A program made the translations under genes and the position numbers. From Mesorhizobium sp. L-8-3 (GTDB lineage Bacteria > Pseudomonadota > Alphaproteobacteria > Rhizobiales > Rhizobiaceae): a stretch of 64,000 nt of DNA. The notes beneath the pieces were generated by a model that saw nothing but the letters and a program-made list of their open reading frames with translations, was not told the DNA's origin and made no database searches. The stretch covers positions 7,875,501-7,939,500 of the forward strand of contig NZ_AP023262.1 of the NCBI RefSeq assembly GCF_016756615.1. Reading direction: 5' to 3'. Shown here one piece after another: positions 44,032 through 53,800 of the stretch; the first letter of the stretch is position 1, and every line of letters begins with the position of its first letter.

Positions 44032-46172
44032 GCGGCTTGCCTGTTCTGCTGCGCCCAGAGATGGCGATAGGTCATGCAGCGCGAGACGAGTTGGTCGTGG
44101 CGGCCGATGTCGGCGATCTTGCCGCGATCGACGACCAGGATCGCGTCGGCGTCGACCAGGGTCGACAGCCGGTGCGAGACGATCACGACGGTGCGGCCCG
44201 CGGCGATCTGCGCGAGGTTCTGGCGGATGATGGCCTCGCTGTCGGGATCGAGCGCGCTGGTCGCTTCGTCGAAGATGAGGAGGCGCGGATCGGTGATCAG
44301 CGCCCGGGCGATGGCCAGCCGCTGCCTCTGCCCGCCGGAGAGGTTCGCCGCATTCTCCTCCAGCATGGTCTCGAAGCCGCGGGGAAGACGCTCGATGAAC
44401 TCCTCGGCGCCGGCGATGCGGGCGGCGGCGGCGATCTCCTCGATGCTGGCGTCGGGCTTCGCCGCGGCGATGTTGTCGCGTACCGTGCCGCGGAACAGGA
44501 AACTGTCCTGCAGCACCACGCCAATGCTCTTCCTGAGATGGACGAGGTCGATCTCGCGGCTGTCATGGCCGTCGATGCGCACCAGTCCCTGCTGCACCGG
44601 GTAGAGCCCCTGGATGAGGCGGGTGATGGTCGTCTTGCCCGAGCCGCTCTTGCCGACGATACCGAAGACCGAGCCGGCCGGTACGGTGAACGAGACATCG
44701 TCGAGGGCAGGCTGGCCGTCCGGCGCATAGCGGAACGAAACGCGGTCGAACTCGATGCGTCCATCGAGATCCGGCCGCAGGCCGCGCCCGCGGCCGTGCT
44801 GCTCCGGACGCTGGTTCATGATCTCGCCCAGCATGCGGACCGACAGCGCGACCTCCTGGTATTCGTGGACCATGGTGACGATCTGGACCAGCGGCCCCGA
44901 AACGCGGCCGGCCAGCATGTTGAAGGCAACGAGCGCGCCGATCGTCATGGTCCCGTCGAAGACGTCGAGCGCGCCGAGCCCGACTATGGCGACGCTCATC
45001 AGCTTTTCCAGGAGGCCGGTGAGCGACTGTGCGACGGCCGATATCTTGTCGACCCGGAAACGCACCGAGATCGACTCGGCCGAACGGTCGTCCCATACCC
45101 GCCGCTGTCGCGGCTCGAGCGCCAGCGACTTGACGGTGCGCATTCCGTGGACGGTCTCCACCAGCAGCGCCTGCCGTTCGCCTTCCGCCTTGTAGAGAGC
45201 CTGGAGACGCCGCTGGAACGGCCCGACGAGGAGCATCACCACGAGGCCGACGAGCACGGCGAAACCGATGACCACAAGAGTGAGCTTGACGCTGTAGAGC
45301 AACAGGATCGGCACGAAAACCAGCAACGAGAGCCCGTCGAGCAGCGTCAGGAAAAGCCGCCCGGTCAGGAATTCGCGAATTCGACCGGTCTGCTGCATAT
45401 GCTTGACCAGCACGCCCGCGGAAGCGTGCTCGAACAGGGCGATCGGCAGGTTCAGCAAATGCCCGAAGGTTCGGGTCGCGATCCGGATGTCGATCCTGTT
45501 GGTCGCGTAGAGAAGCAGATATCGCCTCAGGAAACCGAAGGCGGCATCGAAGACGAGCGCAACCATGATGCCGATGGTCAGCACGGTCAGCGTCGCATAG
45601 CTCTGGTGCACCAGCACCTTGTCGATGACCAACTGGAAGAAGATCGGCGTCAGCAGCCCCAGGCCATAGAGCACGAAGGCCGCCAGGGCGACATCGCCGA
45701 AGAGTCCGCGCTGGCGGATGATCTCGGGCACGAACCAACGGAAGCCGAACGGCAGGTCCTCGTCGGACATGCGGTAATTGCGCTTCAGCAGTACGATCGA
45801 GCCGCGCCAACCCCGGCAGAGCTGCTGCTCCGTGACCAGCAGGATCTCCGGCCTCGAAGCCAGGGGATCGAGCACCCGGACCATCTCCTGCTCGCCACCG
45901 AGAACCGGGCCCGCGATCACCACCCAATTGCCGTTGTCGAGCTCGGCGAGCACCGGATAGGCGTCACCGAGCCTCATCAGCGCCTGCCAGGAAAGCCGTA
46001 TCTGCCGCGCTCGCAGCCCCGCATCCTTGGCCATGCGCAGCAATTGCCGCGTCGGCACCGGCTCCTCGCCGACGGCATAGTCGTGCACCAGCCGTTCGGG
46101 AGAAAGATCGACGCCGTGATGGCGGGCGACCAGTGCCAGGCATTGAAGATTGGTATGCGGATTGGGCTGCAT
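44028..46172 (-). CDS. Type I secretion ABC exporter with C39-like N-terminal domain
   Basis: This 714-residue protein has three parts. Residues about 1-135 form a C39 peptidase-like domain (NLQCLALVARHHGVDLSPERL) in which the catalytic cysteine position appears to be occupied by another residue, so it should bind the substrate without cutting it, as in HlyB. Residues about 155-440 hold six membrane helices. The ATPase domain shows Walker A GIVGKSGSGKTT near 510, the LSGGQRQRLAIARAL signature near 615 and Walker B LLIFDEATSALD. It should export RTX-type proteins such as those encoded at 47892 and 4200. It is co-translated with the HlyD gene. Confidence 0.92.
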   Translation of the reverse strand: MQPNPHTNLQCLALVARHHGVDLSPERLVHDYAVGEEPVPTRQLLRMAKDAGLRARQIRLSWQALMRLGDAYPVLAELDNGNWVVIAGPVLGGEQEMVRVLDPLASRPEILLVTEQQLCRGWRGSIVLLKRNYRMSDEDLPFGFRWFVPEIIRQRGLFGDVALAAFVLYGLGLLTPIFFQLVIDKVLVHQSYATLTVLTIGIMVALVFDAAFGFLRRYLLLYATNRIDIRIATRTFGHLLNLPIALFEHASAGVLVKHMQQTGRIREFLTGRLFLTLLDGLSLLVFVPILLLYSVKLTLVVIGFAVLVGLVVMLLVGPFQRRLQALYKAEGERQALLVETVHGMRTVKSLALEPRQRRVWDDRSAESISVRFRVDKISAVAQSLTGLLEKLMSVAIVGLGALDVFDGTMTIGALVAFNMLAGRVSGPLVQIVTMVHEYQEVALSVRMLGEIMNQRPEQHGRGRGLRPDLDGRIEFDRVSFRYAPDGQPALDDVSFTVPAGSVFGIVGKSGSGKTTITRLIQGLYPVQQGLVRIDGHDSREIDLVHLRKSIGVVLQDSFLFRGTVRDNIAAAKPDASIEEIAAAARIAGAEEFIERLPRGFETMLEENAANLSGGQRQRLAIARALITDPRLLIFDEATSALDPDSEAIIRQNLAQIAAGRTVVIVSHRLSTLVDADAILVVDRGKIADIGRHDQLVSRCMTYRHLWAQQNRQAA

Positions 46173-46316
46173 GTGTCGTACTCGAAGCGGCCTCGGGGCG
46201 GCGGAGGCGCTTCAAACGGTCGAGTTCGGCCGCGTCGCGCAGCCTGTCGTCACCGTTCCGAAAGAGCCCCCGCTCTCTCTATCGTTCGAGCATCGGACCC
46301 GCCGACGCTCCTGCCG

Positions 46317-46637
46317 TCAGTTGAAGTTGGGCGATGCGTTGACCGACTGCGACGCCGGCTCGGAGCGCACCTTGGCGCCATCCGCGGCCTGCGGTCTCTG
46401 GACATCGCCGATCCGGCGTACCGCACCCGCTTCGACCAGCCCACCCAGCGCCTTCTGCATCAGATCGACGGCATTGGCGAAAGCGTCCACCGGCATGATG
46501 ATCCGCTGCCTGAACACCGGCTTGGGATTGTTCTTTTCGTCGCGCTCGGTCGCAGAGAGGCTCATCAGATCGATCCTCACGATCGAGCCGGTGACGGTGA
46601 TCTCGCTCATACCGTCGGCGTAGAGTTCCTTGTCCAT
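46317..46637 (-). CDS. Small conserved-looking protein of the type I secretion operon
   Basis: This 106-residue protein starts MDKELYADGMSEITVTGSIVRIDL with GGAG eight bases upstream of the ATG. The central part (RQRIIMPVDAFANAVDLMQKALGGLVEAG) looks like a structured alpha/beta fold and the last 25 residues look disordered. I do not recognise a named family. It lies between the CobW-family gene (22 bases upstream) and the ABC exporter gene (144 bases downstream), all on one strand. It may assist secretion or expression of the giant protein. Confidence 0.7.
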   Translation of the reverse strand: MDKELYADGMSEITVTGSIVRIDLMSLSATERDEKNNPKPVFRQRIIMPVDAFANAVDLMQKALGGLVEAGAVRRIGDVQRPQAADGAKVRSEPASQSVNASPNFN

Positions 46638-46659
46638 ACTTTTTCTCCAGGTTGAAAGG

Positions 46660-47877
46660 TCAGGCCGCGTGTCGTTCCTCCCACGGCGGGAACGGATCGC
46701 GCAGGTTGCGGGCAGTGAGCGGATTGAAGCCGGCCTCCGGGCCGAATAGGCAGCCATCGAGGGCCGAACGGATGGCGGCCTCGTCGAGGCCGGCCCCGAT
46801 GAAGACCAGTTCCTGCCGGCGGTCACCCCAGGTCGGGTGCCAGTGGCGGCTGAGAAGCGGACGAAACCCCGGATGGCTGGGCCAGTCCGCCTTGGGTACC
46901 GACGCCCACCACAGTGCCTTCGGCTCGGTGCGCCGCTGCGTGCCGGCGATCGACAGCAGTCCCACCCAGCGCGGGCGGCTCGCCAGCCAGAAATGCCCCT
47001 TGGCCCGCAGCAGGCCCGGCCACTCCTCCTGCAGAAAGGCGTGGAACTTCTGGGGATCGAAAGGACGGCGGGCCCGGTAGACGAAGCTCGCAATGCCGTA
47101 TTCCTCGGTCTCAGGCAGGTGGTCCTTCGCGCCGTAGAGTTCCTTGTGCCATAGCGGATGCCGCGCCGCCTTGACCTCGTCGAACAGACCGGTATCGAGC
47201 ACGCAAGCGAGCGGCGCCCGACCGAAATCCGTCTCGACGATGCGCGCGTCCGGATTGAGGGCGGCGATGACGCGGCGCAGTTCCAGCCGCATCCCGGGCG
47301 CCACTTCGGAGATCTTGTTGACGACGACGACATCGGCGAACTCGATCTGCTCGACAAGCAGGTCGACGAGGGAGCGGTCGTCCTCGGCGTCACGGACCTC
47401 ACCACGGTCCCTGAGGAGGTCCGAACCGGAATAGTTCGACAGGAGGTTCGCCGCATCGACCACCGTGATCATGGTGTCCAGCCGCGCGACGTCGCAGAGC
47501 GCGTTGCCCTCGGCATCGCGGAAGGAGAATGTCGCGGCGATCGGCAGCGGCTCGGCGATGCCGGTGCCCTCGATCAGGAGGTAGTCGAACCGCCGCTCGG
47601 CGGCGAGCCGCCTGATCTCGCTCAGCAGGTCATCCCTCAGCGTGCAGCAGATGCAGCCATTGGTCAGTTCGACCAGGGTCTCCTCGGTGCGCGACAGCCC
47701 CGCCCCGCCATCGCGAACGAGATCGGCATCGATATTGACCTCGCTCATATCGTTGACGATGACCGCGACCCGCCGCCCTTCGCGATTGTGAAGGATGTGG
47801 TTGAGCATCGTCGTCTTGCCGGCGCCGAGAAAGCCGGTCAGCACCGTTACGGGCAGGCGATGCTCAACGGCTTCCAT
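46660..47877 (-). CDS. CobW/COG0523-family GTPase, metal chaperone type
   Basis: This 405-residue protein starts with the GTPase P-loop TGFLGAGKTTMLNHIL at about residues 14-29. The CxCC metal-binding motif is GCICCTLRDDL near residue 74. The switch and base-recognition regions are in LIEGTGIAEP and VVVNKISEV. The C-terminal CobW domain follows (GIASFVYRARRPFDPQKFHAFL). Relatives pass zinc, cobalt or other metals to client proteins at the cost of GTP. It starts 14 bases after the giant protein gene and sits inside a type I secretion operon, an uncommon place for this family. The client and metal are unknown. Confidence 0.9.
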   Translation of the reverse strand: MEAVEHRLPVTVLTGFLGAGKTTMLNHILHNREGRRVAVIVNDMSEVNIDADLVRDGGAGLSRTEETLVELTNGCICCTLRDDLLSEIRRLAAERRFDYLLIEGTGIAEPLPIAATFSFRDAEGNALCDVARLDTMITVVDAANLLSNYSGSDLLRDRGEVRDAEDDRSLVDLLVEQIEFADVVVVNKISEVAPGMRLELRRVIAALNPDARIVETDFGRAPLACVLDTGLFDEVKAARHPLWHKELYGAKDHLPETEEYGIASFVYRARRPFDPQKFHAFLQEEWPGLLRAKGHFWLASRPRWVGLLSIAGTQRRTEPKALWWASVPKADWPSHPGFRPLLSRHWHPTWGDRRQELVFIGAGLDEAAIRSALDGCLFGPEAGFNPLTARNLRDPFPPWEERHAA

Positions 47878-47891
47878 CGGCACGGCCCCTC

Positions 47892-50800
47892 CTATGCCGC
47901 CAGCTGCGGTCTGAACGCGACATCGACATAGTAGTTGGTCGCATTGTACGTATTGGTCGGGAACAGGCCGCTCGCACCATACGCATAGACCCCGTTGCCA
48001 CCGCTCGAGCCGCTCGACAACGCGGTGAGATTGCCGTTTGAGAACTCCGTGTCGAAGAAACCCGGGCTTGCCGAATAGAAGCCGTTCGAGTGGTAGGACA
48101 CGACGTAGGTCGTGTTGGCCTGGATCGCGACCTCCTGCGGCAGGGTCACGGACTGCCAGCCGCTCGCCGTCTCGTTTGTGAAGGTTGCCGACGCGATCAG
48201 CGTCCCCGTCGACGTCCACAGATGCGCCTCGTGCGGCCCCGTGTTCTGTGGCCCCTTGTAGAACTTGAAGCCGGTGATCCACCCCGCAACGTCGGCCTGG
48301 AACTTCATCCCGAGTTCGACGCCGCCGGAATCATTGACGGTGACGGTCGTCGGCGTGCCGTTTGGCGAGAACAGGCTCTGCGTCGTCTCGGGCGGATTGA
48401 CCGTCATGTTGACCATCGCGGAAGACGCTCCGCCTGCCCCGTCCGAGATGGAATAGGTGAAGCTGGCCGGTCCCGTGTAGCCGGCCGTGGGCGTGAATGT
48501 GACAATATTGCTGTTGCTGTCGAACGCCACCGTGCCGTTGGTCGCGTTTCCAACGCCCGTGATGGCGAGCGTGTCGCCGTCCGCATCGGTATCGTTGGCG
48601 AGAAGCGAGGAAGCGGCCAGCGATATCTGCGTGTTGGACGTGACCACATAGCCATTGTCGTTGTTGGCGACCGGGACGGCATTGGTAGTCGACTGGTTGA
48701 AGACCACATCGACCCAGTAGTTGGAAGCCTGATAGCTTGCCGTTGGGAACAACGTTCCCGTTCCATAGCGATAGACACCGTTGCCACCGCTCGCCGCCGA
48801 TGATGGCGCCGTCAACGCCCCGCTGGTACGGTCAGTCGCGAAGTAGTTGGAATCTGCCACATAGCGCCCGGTCGTGTGGTAGGAGGCGACATAAGTCGTC
48901 CCCTTGGTGATCTCAACCGGGTTGGAGAAGGTGGCGGTCTGCCAGCCGCTGAAGGATTCGTTGGTGAAGGTGACGGTCGCCAGCAGCGTGCCCGTGGAGG
49001 ACCACAGCGAGCCGGTGTGCGTCCCGGTGGCCCCTGACGGCTTGTAGAAGCGTATGCCGGTGATGGTTCCGCGCGCCGATGCGATGAACTTCATCCCGAG
49101 TTCCAGCGACGCCGTGCCTTCGTCATGCGCCGGCCCCGCCGGTCCGTCGGTACCCTGGAAGAACGTTACCCCGGCCGGCCCCTCTTCGACCGTCACGGCC
49201 ACGTTGCCGGTGTCCGTGCCTCCCAGTCCGTCCGAGACCGTATAGGTGAAACTTGCCGGTCCGCTGTAGCCCGCTGTCGGCGTGAAGATCACGTTTCCGG
49301 TCTGCGCATCGAGGGCCACCGTTCCGTTTGTGGCATTGCCTACAGCCGTGACGGTAAGCTGATTGGCGTTGGGGTCGGTGTCGTTCGACGTCAGCGCGGC
49401 GAAAGATACGGTAAGCGTGCCGTCCCTGCCGATCGTAAAACTGTCGTCGGTCGCCACCGGCGGCTGATTGGGATCGGGGTTGAAGACCACGTCGACCCAA
49501 AAGTTCGTGTTGTTGAACGGAGTGTTGGCCGGGAAAGCGCCCGGGTTATTGCTGTATGCGTAGACAGAGCCACCAGGCTGAACCGAGAGTGCCCCATTCG
49601 TATAGGTCGACGTGAAATAGTTGTCGGTAGACGACCAATACCCCTCGGAGTGGTAGGACGCCACATAGGTCGTTCCGGCGTCGATACGCACCGGAGACGA
49701 GAACACCACTGTCTGCCAGCCCTTGATGCTTTCGCCCACGGCCAAGCCGGTGGCCAGACGCGTCCCGTTCGATGTCCACAGGCTGACGGTGTGCGGGCCG
49801 AGGTTGTAGAAGCCCTTGTAGAATCGGATGCCCTCGACAACGCCGCCGGTGAGCGACTGGAAGCGGACGCCGAGCTCGACCCCGCTCTCGACGATCGTAT
49901 CATTGTCGAGCGTCGTTTCGGTCGCCGGATTGCTCGCCAAGGTCCACAAACTGGACGTCGAAGGCAGATTGACCGTTACCTGAACGCCCGTGGAGGGTGT
50001 ACCGAGATTGACACTGTCGTCGACCGCGCGGGACAGGATCGTGTATGTGCCGCTGGCCTGCACGTTCCAGCTGTAGCTCCAGTTCTCGCGGCCTGTCGCC
50101 TTCCACCAGCTCTGTCCGCCATCGGTCGAGACCTCGACGCCGGCGATAATGCCGCCGCCGAAATCCTGCGCGGTCCCGGTGATCGTGACCTTTTGCCCTT
50201 CGACGAAGGCCGCTCCCAGGGTCGGAGACGTGACGGTCGAAGTGGGCTTGGTCGTATCGGTCGATTGCGTTGCAAGAACCAGGCTGGCATCCAGCGTGCT
50301 GGGCTGGATACCCATGTCGGCGAACATGTTCACCATCGCCTGCCGGACATTCGGATCGACGGGTGTCGCGGCGCCTTCGTGCTGATCGTCGAGGCCCCAG
50401 GACCAGAAGACCGTACCCGCTCCGAAGACGAGCGCGCCGCTTTCGGCACGGTACATGGTCAGGCTGTGTGTCACGTCGGCCGACCCTACCCGGGTCCCGT
50501 AGTCCCGCAGATAGGTGTCCACCGAGACGGTCGACAGCGACATGTTGATCAGTCCGGCGGGCCGGAAGCCGTTCTCCACGTCGGAGTCCCACTCGTAGCC
50601 GAGCAGGTTCTGGACCAGGGAATAGGTCTGGCCGGGCTGCAGGTTGGCGACATCGGTGTTTCGCCAGAAGCGAAGGTTGGAATACTCGTAGGGGATGGTG
50701 ATTGTATCCAGCCGATAGGAGTCGACCGTGAACATGGTGCCGGTCAGCGAATTTTCCGGCTCCTGGCCAGGGTCGGCAAAGCGCGGGTCACGCCAGGTGC

Positions 50801-53800
50801 CGGTGCCGATGGGGCTGGGGTCGGGCGTGCCGCCCCAGGTTTCCTTGTAGGTGACCATCGTACGGTACGGCGTGCCGTTGCCGTCGATGCTCGTTTCCCA
50901 CCGCACCTTCCAATAGACCTCGTTGCCGCTCCAGAAGGCGAGATTGACCCCTGCGTCCCGCGCCGCCTCGACATTGGCACGTTGTTCGGCCGACCAGTAT
51001 TCGTCATGACCGACAGAGAGAAAGGCTTGATGGTTCAGCAGGTTGGCACCGGCCCTCGTGGTATCGACGCCCGAGATGTAGGAGACGTCGTAGCCGTTCT
51101 GCTCCAGCCAGCGGATAGCCGAATGCTCGACGCCGAAGATGAAGTCGTGCGTCCCGCCTATGACGCTGGTGTTGGTCACGATCGGGCGGTTGTAGCTCAC
51201 CGCCGTTGCACGGCCGATCGAATTGACCCCGCAGCCGCAATTGGGCGGCAAATAGCCGATCATGTTCGCGGGATCGACCGGCACTTCGCCGAAATAGAGG
51301 CTGGCGCCGCCCCATTCATTGTAGGCCTGCCAGGTCGTGTCGGAGGTCTGGAAGACGATATCGCTGGTGGAAGCGTCGTCCCGAATGATGAACGGAATAT
51401 GACTCGCCCCTTCCGTACCGTCCTGGCGGACCAGCTTGGCTATATAGACGCCGGAGACCGCGTCCTGCGGGACCTGCCAACTCGCCGAAACCGACCAGTT
51501 GCCGGCGTCGATGAGACCGCGCGACATATCGACGATTGGGTGCGGCTGGACCTGGGCCGAGCCCAGCGTCCTCTGGATCGACGCCACCTTCCGGGCACCG
51601 TCGCCATTGTAGTAACCGAGGCGGTAGATATCGATACGGTAGTTGGTCGAGTCTGTCGCGATCTTGAAGTCTACCGTACCGCCGATGTTGGTGCTGATCT
51701 CCGCGGCGAAACCCTGGATGTTGGCCGAGCCGTCGCCTTGGATGCCCCACTCGCTCTGGGGATTGCCCTGCTTCTGGTTTTCAAGAGCAATCTTGTTCTG
51801 GGTGGGCACCGTCGGGTTGAGCTGGCTCGCGGTGCGCGTTCCGTCCGAGAACTGGAAGTTCTCGACATTGGTCACGCTGTCGGCGCCGTTGGGAGAACCG
51901 GCGCGATTGTCGGTTATCGTATAGGTCGAACCCTGCAGCGAGACCGCATAGTCGGCACGGGCACCGCTGAACACAACCGTATCGCCCGTGCCGCCGCCCC
52001 CGTCGATGACATCGTTGCCGGCGCCGCCGGCGATGGTGTCGTTGCCGGAGCCGCCGGTGATCGTATCTGCGAAAGCGCTGCCCGTGAGCGAAAAGGCCTC
52101 GGTCTGGCCGCCGAGCGAGATGGTGACGCCCGATGTAGCTGACGCGGCCGAGATCGCCTCAAGGCCCTGGATCGAATTGTTGTTCGCCCCCAACAGATTG
52201 AGATCGACCGAGGTCGAGGTCAGATCGAGTGTGTCGCCCGAGCCCGCACCGAAATTGATGGTACCGGATCCTCCGACCATCGCGTCGAGTTGAGCACCGC
52301 TTACCGTCATCACGTCGTTGCCCGACGTGCCGACGACGTTGAGCGACTCGATCCCGCTCGGCGTCGGCGTCGAGAGGGCCGATAGATCACCGCCGGCCAC
52401 GACATTGAGCACATCGCTCGGCCCGCTGCCGAGATTGATCGAGTTGAACCCCGCCCATTGGGCGGCGGTCATGGTCACCGTGTCGTTGCCCGAGGTGCCG
52501 GTAAGGGTCTCGAAACCCGAAATGGTACCCAACGAGAAATCGACCGTCGCGCTACTGCCGGTCAACAGGATCTGATCGCGGGTACCGCTGCCGCTGTCTG
52601 CACCGCCCTGCAGGGACTCGCCCGCGACGAATTGGCCGGTCGCGATATTGACGGTGTCGTCGCCCGCGCCGGCCAGGATCGTGTCGGCCCCGGTTCCTCC
52701 AGTTATCACATCGTTCTGATTGCTTCCCGTGATCGCGAAGGCTTCGCTCTGGCCGCCAAGGGCGATCGTGACGCCCGATGCCGCGCCGGCAGCGGAGATC
52801 GCCTCGACACCCTGGATGGAATTGTTGCTCGCCCCCAGCGTGTTGAGGTCGGCGGACGTGGAGGTGAGATTGATCGTATCGCCCGAGCCGGCGCCAAGAT
52901 TGATCGTACCGGAGCCGATTATGATGGCGTCAAGCTGGGCACCGCTGAGCGTGACACTGTCCGTTCCGGCCGTTCCGGTGAGACTGCCTGTCTCGACACT
53001 GCTTATGGCGGGTGTGGTAAGAGCTGAAATGCCGCCGTTGGCCACGACGTTGAGGACGTCGCCTGTGCCGCTGCCTAGATTGATCGTGCTGAAGCCAGCC
53101 CATTGCGCCGCGGTCATGGTCACTGCGTCGTTGCCCGACGTGCCGGTCAGTGTCTCCAGCCCGGAGATTGTTCCAATGGAAAAGTCAACCGTCGCGCTGC
53201 TGCCTGTAAGCACGACCTGATCGCGCGTACCTGTGCCGCCATCGGCGCCGCCGTCAATGGATTCGCCCGCGCCGAACTGGCCGGTTGCGATGTTGACAGT
53301 GTCGTTCCCGCCGCCCGCGACGATGGTGTCAGCCCCGGTTCCGCCGGTGATCACGTCGTTCTGATTGCTTCCGGTGATAGCGAAGGCCTCGCTCTGGCCC
53401 GTCAGGCTTATCGTCACGCCGGAGGCAGCACCAGCGGCAGAGATCGCCTCGACGCCCTGGATGGACGCATTGTTCGCCCCCAGCGTGTTGAGGTCGGTGG
53501 AGGTCGAGGTCAGATTGATCGTGTCGCCCGTGCCTGCGCCGAGATTGATGCTGCCGGAGCCGATGATGATGGCGTTAAGCTGCGCGCCGCTGAGCGTGAC
53601 GGTATCGGTGCCCGCCGTTCCGGTCAGATTGCCGGTCTCGACGTTGCTGATCGTCGGCGTGGCGAGCGCCGAAATGTTCCCGCTGGCAACCACGTTCACC
53701 GTGTCCGAAAGCAAGCCGAGGTTGATCGTGCTGAACCCGGCCCACTGCGAGGCCGTCATCGTCACCGTGTCGCCCAGGATGCTGCCCGTCAGCGTCTCGA

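Noticed and set aside
44004..46655. An 883-codon plus-strand frame opposite the ABC exporter
   Set aside because: It is rich in Asp, Arg, Gln and His and lacks any motif, whereas the minus strand shows complete ABC signatures.
49125..52142. A 1005-codon plus-strand frame opposite the giant repeat protein
   Set aside because: It has shadow composition. Its internal periodicity only mirrors the repeats of the minus-strand gene.
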